Part shown: piece after piece, positions 1 through 5,840 of the stretch
How the letters are laid out: every line of letters starts with the position of its first letter
Numbering within the stretch: the first letter of the stretch is position 1
Source: Spirochaetales bacterium
GTDB lineage: Bacteria > Spirochaetota > Spirochaetia > ARS1246
Length of the DNA: 6,107 nt
Direction: 5' to 3'
Assembly (NCBI GenBank): GCA_016930115.1
Contig: JAFGHN010000056.1
Location: forward strand, 1-6,107
Program-made: the position numbers and the translations under genes
Notes under the pieces: generated by a model
Database searches by the model: none
What the model was told of the DNA's origin: nothing
The model's input: only the letters and a program-made list of their open reading frames with translations

Positions 1-944
1 ACGTCGTGGAGCACCGGCACCAGCAGCCCCCGCTGTGAATCGACGGCTATGCCGATGTTAATCGCTTTTCTGACGCGTATGACTCCGGCTTCGTCATCAA
101 CTGTGGAGTTTAAGATTGGAAACGCAGGAATTGCGAGTGAGACTGCTTTGGTAAAAAAAGTGATGTACCTCGGCTTTGCCTCTTCTTCCCAGCGCCTCGA
201 CAATCCTTGCTTCAGCTCGATCAGCCGCGTGACGTCCGCCTTCTGTATCGTGGTGGTGGCCGCGTAGGTTGAAGCTACGCGGCTCATTCGTTCAAACATC
301 GTCTTACGGATGCCCGTCAGCGGAATCACGGCATCGCCGCTTCTTTCCGCCGCCCGTGGCTCAGCAGCCCGCGCGCCCTGCGCCGCGCCGGCGGCAGGTC
401 CGGCGGGGGCGGTCTCTCGCGACGCGCGTTCCGCGATGAAGGCCTCGACATCCTCTCTCTTTGCGACACTGCCTGAAACGCTCCGCTTGAGCTCTTCCAG
501 ATCGATACTGTTTTCGCGCGCAAGCCTCCGGACAAGCGGAGGGATTTTGACCTGTCCTGATACCTCTTTTTCGCGCGGCGCGGCCGCGGCCTTCTCGTCG
601 GTTTGTGCGGCGGCCGCCGCGGTTTTCTCTGCGGATCGCCGCCGCCGAGGCGAAGTTGCTGTACCCGCGCCCACGGATTTTCCGTCGGGATCCACGGGTA
701 CCTCTTCCCCCTTCTCGCCGATAAAACCGACGATTGAAGAAACCGGTGCGGTTTCCCCCTCTTTCACTACCACCTTGAGCAGGATGCCTCCGGCTTCCGC
801 CCGCACTTCTTCGGTGGCCTTCTCAGATTCAAACTCGAACAGAACATCCCCCTCGGCAACCTCCTCGCCTTCCTTCTTGTGCCAGGCGAGCAGAACGCCT
901 TCTTCCGCCATGTGATCGAGCTTGGGCATCCGTATCATGTGCAT
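1..944 (-). CDS. Dihydrolipoamide acyltransferase (E2) of a 2-oxoacid/acetoin-type dehydrogenase complex, 3' end missing
   Basis: E2 core subunit; it carries the acyl group on a swinging lipoyl arm and transfers it to CoA in the cytoplasm. In this window 314 residues are readable without a stop, and the gene continues past the left edge. Domains in order: lipoyl domain, about residues 1-80, starting MHMIRMPKLDHMAEEG, with the lipoylated lysine at K42 in ESEKATEEV; an Ala/Pro/charged linker, about 84-127; a peripheral-subunit-binding domain, about 132-172 (IPPLVRRLAREN ... KREDVEAFI); a second Ala/Pro linker, about 174-203; then the start of the catalytic acyltransferase domain from about 207 (PLTGIRKTMFERMS, FPILNSTVDD, NIGIAVDSQRGLLVPV). 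The catalytic HxxxDG is off the window. The ATG at 944 lies one base after the E1 beta stop and 8 nt after GGAGGG. ATGs at 938 and 929 are in frame but have poorer spacing to that site. Oddity: the binding domain lacks the usual G-x-G-x-x-G-R turn (RSVSGSVAKRED instead). The family is certain; the substrate is not. Confidence 0.95.
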   Translation of the reverse strand, partial: MHMIRMPKLDHMAEEGVLLAWHKKEGEEVAEGDVLFEFESEKATEEVRAEAGGILLKVVVKEGETAPVSSIVGFIGEKGEEVPVDPDGKSVGAGTATSPRRRRSAEKTAAAAAQTDEKAAAAPREKEVSGQVKIPPLVRRLARENSIDLEELKRSVSGSVAKREDVEAFIAERASRETAPAGPAAGAAQGARAAEPRAAERSGDAVIPLTGIRKTMFERMSRVASTYAATTTIQKADVTRLIELKQGLSRRWEEEAKPRYITFFTKAVSLAIPAFPILNSTVDDEAGVIRVRKAINIGIAVDSQRGLLVPVLHD

Positions 945-945
945 G

Positions 946-1938
946 TCACACACCCTCCGGACTGAGCAGTTCCATTACGGTGGTGATTATCCTTTCCCTA
1001 TCCGGAACATAAGCCTTTTCAAGCGGGCGGCTGAACGGAACGGGGGTGAAGGGCGCGCCTATCCGGCGTACCGGGGACTCCAACTCGTAGATCGCTTCCT
1101 CTGCGATTACCGCCGCTATTTCGGCGCCGATCCCGCCGATCTTTGGAGCTTCATGCACGATGACCACGTTGTGGGTTTTCTTGACCGATTCGATAATGGT
1201 CTCATGGTCCAAAGGCAACAGCGTTCTCGGATCAACCACCTCGCAGGAAATCCCCCTTCCCTCGAGCTCGGCGGCCGCGGCAAGGGCTTCATGCACCGTT
1301 CCACCGGTAGCGATGATCGTGATATCCCCGCCTTGCCGCTTCACATCGGCTTTTCCCAGCGGGATGACCAGATCGCCGCCTTCGGGCACCTCGCCTTTCA
1401 AGCCGTACATCGTCTTCTGCTCGAAGAACACCACGGGATTGTTGTCCCTGATTGCCGACTTCAGAAGGCCTTTCGCGTCGTAAGCGGTAGAAGGCATCAC
1501 GATTTTGAGGCCGGGAACGTTTTGAATCCAGCCTTCGGTATTCTGGCTGTGGTGCATGCCGCTCCCGCGGGCGCCGCAGGCGGTGCGCACCACCAACGGG
1601 ACATTCACCCCGCAGTTATACTTCATTTTCGCCGCGTAATTGCAGAGCTGATCCATGGCGATGCCGAGGAAATCGGCGAACATCAACTCGGCAACCGGGC
1701 GCAAGCCGGCCATCGCCATCCCGACGGCGCCGCCGACAACCAGGGTCTCCGCCAGAGGAGTATCGATGACCCTGTCTTCGCCGAACATATCGAGCAGTCC
1801 CGCCGTCACCTTGAAGGCGCCCTGCATCCGGGCTATATCCTCGCCGAACAGTATGACCGCATCGTCTCTCTTCATTTCTTCCTGAAGCGCTTCGTTCAGA
1901 GCTTCTCGTATCGTTATCTCCCTCATGATCTTACCCAT
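946..1938 (-). CDS. E1 beta subunit of a 2-oxoacid/acetoin-type dehydrogenase (transketolase-like pyrimidine-binding and C-terminal domains)
   Basis: Beta subunit of a heterotetrameric (alpha2beta2) thiamine-diphosphate E1. It supplies the pyrimidine-binding half of the active site, and its C-terminal domain normally docks on E2. The protein has 330 residues, normal for the family. Visible landmarks: ITIREALNEAL at the N-terminus; FGEDIARMQGAFKVT; DTPLAET with the cofactor-activating glutamate E64; GLRPVAELMFADF; HHSQ, with catalytic H130; PGLKIVMPSTAYDAKGLL; NPVVFFEQK; and the C-terminal-domain stretches CEVVDPRTLLPLD and HEAPKIGGIGAEIAA. The start at 1938 overlaps the end of E1 alpha by 16 nt and has GGTGA 6 nt upstream. 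The alternative ATG at 1926 makes a 4-nt ATGA overlap and gives MREITIREAL, also a typical family N-terminus; I cannot decide between them. The order E1 alpha-E1 beta-E2 matches acetoin, branched-chain and Gram-positive-type pyruvate dehydrogenase operons. Confidence 0.95.
   Translation of the reverse strand: MGKIMREITIREALNEALQEEMKRDDAVILFGEDIARMQGAFKVTAGLLDMFGEDRVIDTPLAETLVVGGAVGMAMAGLRPVAELMFADFLGIAMDQLCNYAAKMKYNCGVNVPLVVRTACGARGSGMHHSQNTEGWIQNVPGLKIVMPSTAYDAKGLLKSAIRDNNPVVFFEQKTMYGLKGEVPEGGDLVIPLGKADVKRQGGDITIIATGGTVHEALAAAAELEGRGISCEVVDPRTLLPLDHETIIESVKKTHNVVIVHEAPKIGGIGAEIAAVIAEEAIYELESPVRRIGAPFTPVPFSRPLEKAYVPDRERIITTVMELLSPEGV
953..958 (-). promoter_or_regulatory. Shine-Dalgarno site of E2
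   Basis: GGAGGG on the minus strand, 8 nt before the ATG at 944. It lies inside the last codons of E1 beta, whose TGA ends one base before the E2 start. This supports translational coupling and selects 944 over the nearby in-frame ATGs. Confidence 0.8.
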
Positions 1939-2906
1939 TCCGCTTCACCGTCGTAGACGGAGTTGTAAAGCTCCTCCACCGGAGGATACGGCGCGCTCTT
2001 GCCGAACTCAAAGGCCTCGTCCACCTGCCGGGTATACTCCTTCCGTATGTCACCCATCTCGCTTTCCGTAAGGATCTTCTCATGAAGCAGATGCTTCTCC
2101 ATTCGAGGGACGGGGTCGTGTTTCCACGCCTCGTCCAACTCCTCCTGGGAGCGGGTTTCAGGGTGCGCCTCGCAGTGAGGGCGAAGCCTGAAGGTCTTGC
2201 ACTCGATCAAGGTGGGCCCTTCGCCGTTTCTCGCGCGCTCGACCGAATCCTGCACTTCCCGGTACACCTCGAGCACATCGTTTCCGTCTATCACCTTTCC
2301 CGGCATGCTGTAGCCCGCCGCGCGGTCCGCTATGTCTTTGATGGATATGTGACTCTCAACGGGCATCCCTTCGGCATACTGGTTGTTCGAAATAATATAG
2401 AGGACAGGCAGCTTTTTGAGCGATGCGAAGTTGATGCTGGTGTGAAAGTCCCCCCGGTTAGAGCCACCGTCGCCGAAGAAGCAGAGGGTCACCCGTTTGT
2501 CCTTTCTTATCTTTGAAGCCATCCCGAATCCGGCTGAAATCGTCAGATGGCCGCCTATGATACCGCTGGTACCCACCACACCCAGGCTTGGGTAACCCAT
2601 ATGATGTGACGTAGCGCGCCCGTTGGTGGTCCCGCCCAACCGGCCGTACATGTCGGCGCATATTTCGTTGAGCGGTACGCCCTTTGTAATCAGCGCAGGG
2701 CGGATCCGAAGATCTGGAACCACGTAATCATCGGCGTTCAAACCGTAGCACGAGCCTACGCCGATGGCTTCTTCTCCAAGATTGGAATGAGGAAGCTCAG
2801 GGATGCCTTCCAGCCTGTACAGCTCAATCGTCTTCTCTTCAAAAATCCTGTTGAGGACGAGCTGCCTGTAAAGCCCGATCTTGTCCTCACGTGAAATCGT
2901 TACCAT
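1923..2906 (-). CDS. E1 alpha subunit of a thiamine-diphosphate 2-oxoacid/acetoin-type dehydrogenase, divergent active-site loops
   Basis: Alpha subunit of E1; it binds the diphosphate end of ThDP through Mg and, with E1 beta, forms the decarboxylating active site. The protein has 327 residues, typical length. The ThDP signature is complete: G145-D-G in FFGDGGSNRGDFHTSINF, ending with N174-N175 in IISNNQYAEGMP. NLGEEAIGVG (42-51), GVVGTSGIIGGHLTISAG (109-126) and GPTLIECKTFR (230-240) align with E1 alpha family blocks. Two loops are unusual. Where relatives usually carry a YRxHG-like block this protein has DLRIRPALITKG (65-76), and where they have the HGHS loop it has LRPHCEAHPETR (241-252). 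The ATG at 2906 was chosen because GGAGGTG lies exactly 8 nt upstream; an in-frame TTG at 2930 would put that site inside the coding region. First gene of the operon, behind a good candidate promoter at 2953-2982. The GDGxSN motif leans to acetoin dehydrogenase-type enzymes, but the substrate is not assignable. Confidence 0.93.
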   Translation of the reverse strand: MVTISREDKIGLYRQLVLNRIFEEKTIELYRLEGIPELPHSNLGEEAIGVGSCYGLNADDYVVPDLRIRPALITKGVPLNEICADMYGRLGGTTNGRATSHHMGYPSLGVVGTSGIIGGHLTISAGFGMASKIRKDKRVTLCFFGDGGSNRGDFHTSINFASLKKLPVLYIISNNQYAEGMPVESHISIKDIADRAAGYSMPGKVIDGNDVLEVYREVQDSVERARNGEGPTLIECKTFRLRPHCEAHPETRSQEELDEAWKHDPVPRMEKHLLHEKILTESEMGDIRKEYTRQVDEAFEFGKSAPYPPVEELYNSVYDGEAEWVRS

Positions 2907-2914
2907 GAAGCCGA

Positions 2915-2921
2915 CACCTCC
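2915..2921 (-). promoter_or_regulatory. Shine-Dalgarno site of E1 alpha
   Basis: GGAGGTG on the minus strand, followed by an 8-nt spacer and ATG at 2906. Near-ideal match and spacing; it decides the start in favour of 2906 over the upstream TTG at 2930. Confidence 0.85.
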
Positions 2922-2952
2922 ATTATGCAAATTTTCGTGTCCGGTAGAACGA

Positions 2953-2982
2953 ACTATAGGCTCACCCTTGACAGCGGGTCAA
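2953..2982 (-). promoter_or_regulatory. Candidate sigma70 promoter of the E1-E2 operon
   Basis: On the minus strand TTGACC (2982-2977) is followed by an 18-nt spacer and TATAGT (2958-2953), each matching five of six consensus bases. Transcription would start near 2946, giving a leader of about 40 nt that contains the E1 alpha ribosome binding site. The -35 box is one arm of the inverted repeat at 2967-2983, so a protein bound there would block this promoter. Prediction from sequence only. Confidence 0.6.
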
Positions 2983-2983
2983 G
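2967..2983. promoter_or_regulatory. Inverted repeat, candidate operator
   Basis: CTTGAC-AGCGG-GTCAAG: two perfect 6-bp arms around a 5-bp centre, 17 bp in all, in the divergent intergenic region. It covers the -35 box of the E1-operon promoter and lies 27 bp before the -35 of the SDR promoter. Size, symmetry and position fit a dimeric repressor site. No regulator gene is in the window, so the binding protein is unknown. A 6-bp palindrome can arise by chance, hence moderate confidence. Confidence 0.45.
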
Positions 2984-2990
2984 CGCGGGT

Positions 2991-3000
2991 CCGGCGCCGG
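2991..3000. repeat. 10-bp perfect palindrome CCGGCGCCGG
   Basis: Self-complementary 10-mer between the two divergent -35 boxes, 8 bp right of the 17-bp inverted repeat. It could be a second protein-binding site or simply a GC-rich chance palindrome. It has no run of T after it, so it is not a terminator. Confidence 0.3.
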
Positions 3001-3009
3001 TATCGCGAG

Positions 3010-3038
3010 TTGTCAGTTTCTATCAATTGGCCTATTCT
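3010..3038 (+). promoter_or_regulatory. Candidate sigma70 promoter of the SDR gene
   Basis: TTGTCA (3010-3015), a 17-nt spacer, and TATTCT (3033-3038): five of six and four of six consensus matches. Transcription would begin near 3045, leaving a leader of about 43 nt before the ATG at 3088. It faces away from the E1 promoter; the two -35 boxes are 27 bp apart, so a factor bound between them could act on both. Confidence 0.5.
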
Positions 3039-3071
3039 CTCTTAACTGGCTACCGACAAACACCGCAATCC

Positions 3072-3078
3072 AAAGGAG
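3072..3078 (+). promoter_or_regulatory. Shine-Dalgarno site of the SDR gene
   Basis: AAAGGAG with a 9-nt spacer to the ATG at 3088; fixes that start. Confidence 0.8.
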
Positions 3079-3087
3079 AATGGCGCG

Positions 3088-3945
3088 ATGAACAGCAAGA
3101 AGCTCGCCGGACAGGTCGCTCTTGTCACCGGCGGTGCACGCGGATTGGGGAGGGGATACGCGCTCCGCCTTGCCGCACTCGGGGCGGACATAGCCGTCGT
3201 TGACAGGGACCTCAAAAGTTATGAAGTATACGAGTTCGAGAAACGTCAAATGACCGGATCGACGGTTGTGGAGGAGTGCCGGGCATTGGGAGTGAAGGCC
3301 GTTGGCCTCGAGGCCGACTTGACCGACAGGGCGGCGGCGGGAAAAGCGGTAAAAGACGTAGTCCGGAAGATGGGACGGATCGACATCGTTGTCTGTAACG
3401 CCGGCGGCGGGACGGTGAAGTTCGCCGACGAGCTTGAAGAAGGCGAAACCGGGCCCGAAAGAACGGGTGAGTCGGGCCCGGGAGATATCGTAACAACCGG
3501 GAGCGCGGCCGATTGCCCGCAGGAAGCGTTGGCGAGAGTGCTCGATATCAACCTCATGACGTGCATGTATACCTGTATGGCCGTCGCCCCGTATCTCAAG
3601 GATCAACGTTCCGGCAAAATTGTGACGGTATCCTCTTCGGCGGGCTTGTCTTCAAACTACACCTACCATCCATACGGCACGGCGAAAGCCGCGATCATCC
3701 ACTACACCCGGGCCTTGGCACAGGAGCTCGCTCCGTACAACATCAACGTCAACTGCATTGCACCCGCAATCATCCGCACGGGCAGGCTCGGTGACAGAAG
3801 CCATCTGGCAGCGCGAATCCCCATGGGAAGGGAAGGAACGATTGAAGATTGCGCCAAAGTGGTCGAGTTCCTGGTAACCGACCTTTCAGATTACGTGACC
3901 GGCCAGACAATCTCTGTAAGCGGCGGATTTGACGATACGCCGTAG
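3088..3945 (+). CDS. Classical-type short-chain dehydrogenase/reductase (SDR) with two extra loops
   Basis: NAD(P)-dependent alcohol/ketone oxidoreductase, cytosolic Rossmann-fold enzyme, 285 residues (classical SDRs are usually about 250). Visible motifs: cofactor glycine motif TGGARGLGRG (14-23); D39 at the end of beta-2 (AVVDRD), which favours NAD over NADP; EADLTD (75-80); NAGG (104-107); and the catalytic tetrad N155, S183 (VSSSAG), Y196 and K200 (YGTAK). The C-terminal SVSGGF is typical. The spacing N155-S183-Y196 is identical to classical SDRs, so the catalytic core looks intact. Extra length sits in two places: about 12 residues after beta-2 (SYEVYEFEKRQM) and about 27 Gly/Glu-rich residues (about 116-144) between NAGG and N155. 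The usual PG after beta-6 is AP (CIAPAIIRTGR). Transcribed away from the E1-E2 operon from a shared control region, so it may act on a related keto/hydroxy compound (for example an acetoin- or acyloin-type substrate); this is inference. Confidence 0.9.
   Translation: MNSKKLAGQVALVTGGARGLGRGYALRLAALGADIAVVDRDLKSYEVYEFEKRQMTGSTVVEECRALGVKAVGLEADLTDRAAAGKAVKDVVRKMGRIDIVVCNAGGGTVKFADELEEGETGPERTGESGPGDIVTTGSAADCPQEALARVLDINLMTCMYTCMAVAPYLKDQRSGKIVTVSSSAGLSSNYTYHPYGTAKAAIIHYTRALAQELAPYNINVNCIAPAIIRTGRLGDRSHLAARIPMGREGTIEDCAKVVEFLVTDLSDYVTGQTISVSGGFDDTP
3449..3481. repeat. Inverted repeat inside the SDR insertion
   Basis: CCGGGCCCG (3449-3457) and CGGGCCCGG (3473-3481) are perfect 9-bp inverted arms with a 15-nt loop. 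Each arm also contains the self-complementary octamer CGGGCCCG, so the pair reads as a direct repeat too. They fall in the segment coding for the extra Gly/Glu-rich loop of the SDR. No T-run follows. This may be a trace of how the insertion arose by local duplication, or chance in GC-rich coding sequence. Confidence 0.5.
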
Positions 3946-3986
3946 TTTTCGCCCGCGCATACACCTGCCCCGTGGGTCGCGATCGG

Positions 3987-4015
3987 TCGTCATGAGCGGC
4001 AACAAATGGTATCAT
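3987..4015 (+). promoter_or_regulatory. Weak candidate promoter for the MFS gene
   Basis: TCGTCA (3987-3992), a 17-nt spacer and TATCAT (4010-4015) in the 106-bp gap between the SDR stop and the chosen MFS start. The match is modest (four of six in the -35, five of six in the -10). No terminator is visible after the SDR gene, so read-through from the SDR promoter is equally possible. Confidence 0.25.
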
Positions 4016-4051
4016 CGGGAGACTGTAACACCAAGCTTTGAGATACTTCTG

Positions 4052-5269
4052 ATGTCCGATTCGTGGAAGAAGAACTACTATGCTATATGGGTCGCGCAGC
4101 TTCTTGCGATAGCGGCCTTCGGTAGCGTAAACCCGATTCTCCCCTTCTATATACAGGAGCTCGGCGTCACCGAGCTGTCCGAGGTCAAGCTCTGGACCGG
4201 AATCATCCAGTCAGTCGGCGCGGCAGGGGTGGCGGTCTTTGCTCCTATTTGGGGGCGGCTGGCCGACAGCTATGGACGGCGGATCATGTTCCTCCGTGCT
4301 CTTTTTGCCGGTTCGATCACCATGGTGTTGATGGGAGTAGCCACCCATCCATGGCAGCTCGTTCTCTTTCGAGGTTTGGGCGGGATTTTTACAGGAACCG
4401 TGGCGGCCGCCACCACCCTGGTGGCAACAACGGTTCCCCGTGACAAGGTAGGTCATACTCTGGGCCTGTTGTCGGCGGCGGTGATGGTCGGATCGGCAGC
4501 CGGTCCGGTTTTGAGCGGCACCATAGCCGATCTTTTTGGCTACCGCATCGCTTTTTTCGTCAGTTTTTTGCTCTTTCTTGTGGCAGGTATCATCGTCCTG
4601 ACGCTCGTCAGGGAGAATTTCACCAGGAACCCGCCGCAGGGCAGTTTCTGGCGCGCGATGATCCCCGATTTTTCGGTACTGGTGCGCTCAAAGGAACTGA
4701 TGGTGCTGATCATCCTCGTTGCGGTCATACAGCTCGCAAATTCCGCCATAGTCCCGATACTGCCGCTCTTTATCCAATCGCTGGCACCCGCCGCGGGTAT
4801 GCTCGGCACAACAGCGGGCTTTATCATAGGTATCCGCGCTTTCTCCGGTGCTGTCGCCTCCGCGGCCATCGGCCGGGTTAGTGACAGGCTCGGTTTCAAA
4901 CGCGTGCTTATGGTTTGCCTGATTGGGGGAGTAGTTACGCATCTTTCACTGCTCATCGTGAATACTCCGATGCAGCTCCTTTTCATGCGGCTGTTCGCCG
5001 GGCTGTTTCTGGGAGGCACCATCCCTTCGGTGAACGCCTTGATCGCGCTGAAAGCCGATGAAGGAAGCCACGGCACCATATACGGACTGAGCTCGAGCAC
5101 GAGCGCCGCGGGCTTCGCGCTCGGCCCGGCGCTTGGAGCCTCCATTGCCGCGGTAAGCGGCTTTCCGCCTGTGTTCTTGTTGATTGCAGGTGTCCTCGGC
5201 GCCGCGTTGATCGGTGCCGGTTTATTCGTGAGAAAAGACAGAAAGCACGGCGCGGCTGCCGACGGCTGA
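4052..5269 (+). CDS. Major facilitator superfamily transporter, drug:H+ antiporter-1-like (12 helices)
   Basis: Inner-membrane secondary transporter, probably a proton-coupled exporter of a small molecule; 405 residues from the chosen start, normal for 12-helix MFS. The first helix starts near residue 11 (AIWVAQLLAIAAFGSV). The loop 2-3 signature motif A is GRLADSYGRR (68-77), with its half-molecule echo GRVSDRLGFKR (274-284). The exporter-type motif C in helix 5 is GSAAGPVLSG (147-156). A hydrophilic central loop at about 187-216 separates the two six-helix halves. The C-terminus is short and charged (VRKDRKHG). I chose ATG 4052 because MSDSWKKNYYAIWVAQ is a typical MFS beginning; its ribosome site is weak (GAGAT, 7 nt upstream). 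The in-frame ATG at 3992 and further upstream codons add a non-membrane leader without a ribosome site. Follows the SDR on the same strand by 106 bp. Its end is convergent with DUF4340, 18 bp apart, with no clear terminator between. Substrate unknown. Confidence 0.9.
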   Translation: MSDSWKKNYYAIWVAQLLAIAAFGSVNPILPFYIQELGVTELSEVKLWTGIIQSVGAAGVAVFAPIWGRLADSYGRRIMFLRALFAGSITMVLMGVATHPWQLVLFRGLGGIFTGTVAAATTLVATTVPRDKVGHTLGLLSAAVMVGSAAGPVLSGTIADLFGYRIAFFVSFLLFLVAGIIVLTLVRENFTRNPPQGSFWRAMIPDFSVLVRSKELMVLIILVAVIQLANSAIVPILPLFIQSLAPAAGMLGTTAGFIIGIRAFSGAVASAAIGRVSDRLGFKRVLMVCLIGGVVTHLSLLIVNTPMQLLFMRLFAGLFLGGTIPSVNALIALKADEGSHGTIYGLSSSTSAAGFALGPALGASIAAVSGFPPVFLLIAGVLGAALIGAGLFVRKDRKHGAAADG

Positions 5270-5287
5270 GCGATACGGTGACCGGTG

Positions 5288-5839
5288 CTACTCTTCCGCA
5301 GGTTTTGGATACGGAGGCTCTATCACAAGACGCGCGAGCACATAGAACCACGTATAATCCACGGTGAACACATTCCGGGAGTTGACCAATCTTATATAGT
5401 AGTTTTGCCCGTCCAAGGTGCTGTCACCCACTTCGATATTGATATCGCTACCGTCCTCGAGAACCAGATCAATCAACATCGCCGGTTGGGCAAGACCGTA
5501 TACCTCTATCTGCTCGTCGGTGGCGTCCCTGGTGAGCAGTCTGTTGGCGCCCGGACCGCTCAAGAGCAACGGCACACCGCCGCCCCAGCGCTCCATGTCC
5601 ACCTTTGGGCCGTCAGGTTCATCGAAATACCAGTACTTGTCCTCATGTTTGACCCAGGCTTCTTCCATCCCGTCGCGGGGGAGGCGTATAGCCATTTCCT
5701 TGAGATCATCCATCTCGACGTCCCAGACGTAATATCGCGGCTCTACCGGCTCCGCGGGCTCCGGCCGGCTCGTGAAATAATACACCGCGCCAAGGGCTAT
5801 CAGCACCACGGCCATAACGATGATAACGCCGAGTTTCAT
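5288..5839 (-). CDS. Short DUF4340 membrane-anchored protein
   Basis: Protein of unknown function, 183 residues. It has one N-terminal membrane helix (about 3-22, GVIIVMAVVLIALGAVYYFT), then a Pro/Glu linker (RPEPAEPVEP), then a soluble domain that should lie outside the cytoplasmic membrane. The domain shows the pattern I associate with DUF4340: KYWYFDEPDGPKVD (68-81), ANRLLTRD (98-105), the YGLAQPAMLIDLVLEDG block (114-130), IEVGDSTLDGQNYYIRL (135-151) and VFTVDY (157-162). DUF4340 proteins are often 300 residues or more, so this is a short, single-domain form. It starts one base after the stop of the GldG-like gene, with GGAG 8 nt upstream, so the two are almost certainly co-translated. 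In many bacteria such proteins sit beside an ABC-2 ATPase, permease and GldG-like subunit; whether the whole set is present here is off the window. Confidence 0.8.
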   Translation of the reverse strand: MKLGVIIVMAVVLIALGAVYYFTSRPEPAEPVEPRYYVWDVEMDDLKEMAIRLPRDGMEEAWVKHEDKYWYFDEPDGPKVDMERWGGGVPLLLSGPGANRLLTRDATDEQIEVYGLAQPAMLIDLVLEDGSDINIEVGDSTLDGQNYYIRLVNSRNVFTVDYTWFYVLARLVIEPPYPKPAEE

Positions 5840-5840
5840 G

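Noticed and set aside
540..660. GC-rich repeats and NotI-like palindromes in E2 (GCGGCCGC-type)
   Set aside because: They follow from Ala/Arg-rich codons (GCG, GCC, CGG) in the interdomain linker and need no other explanation.
310..915. Plus-strand open frame of 201 codons, Ser/Ala-rich
   Set aside because: Antisense to the lipoyl, linker and binding domains of E2; low complexity mirrors the Ala/Pro linkers.
922..1956. Long plus-strand open frame (344 codons) opposite E1 beta
   Set aside because: It is the antisense shadow of a clearly conserved E1 beta gene; its product is rich in His/Arg with no recognisable domain, as expected from codon bias in GC-rich DNA.
2968..2996. TTGACA at 2968 as -35 of a second plus-strand promoter
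   Set aside because: At 16-18 nt downstream the sequence is GC-only with nothing like a -10; the hexamer is better explained as one arm of the inverted repeat.
2907..3087. Sigma54 (-24/-12) promoter, as found before some acetoin operons with AcoR
   Set aside because: No TGGCAC-N5-TTGC-like element is visible on either strand, while sigma70-type boxes are.
4540..5145. Minus-strand open frame of 201 codons inside the MFS gene
   Set aside because: Opposite-strand shadow of a transmembrane coding sequence; no ribosome site or domain.
5255..5300. Possible bidirectional terminator between the convergent MFS and DUF4340 genes
   Set aside because: Only very short palindromes (GCCGACGGC, ACCGGT) and no T-run on either strand.
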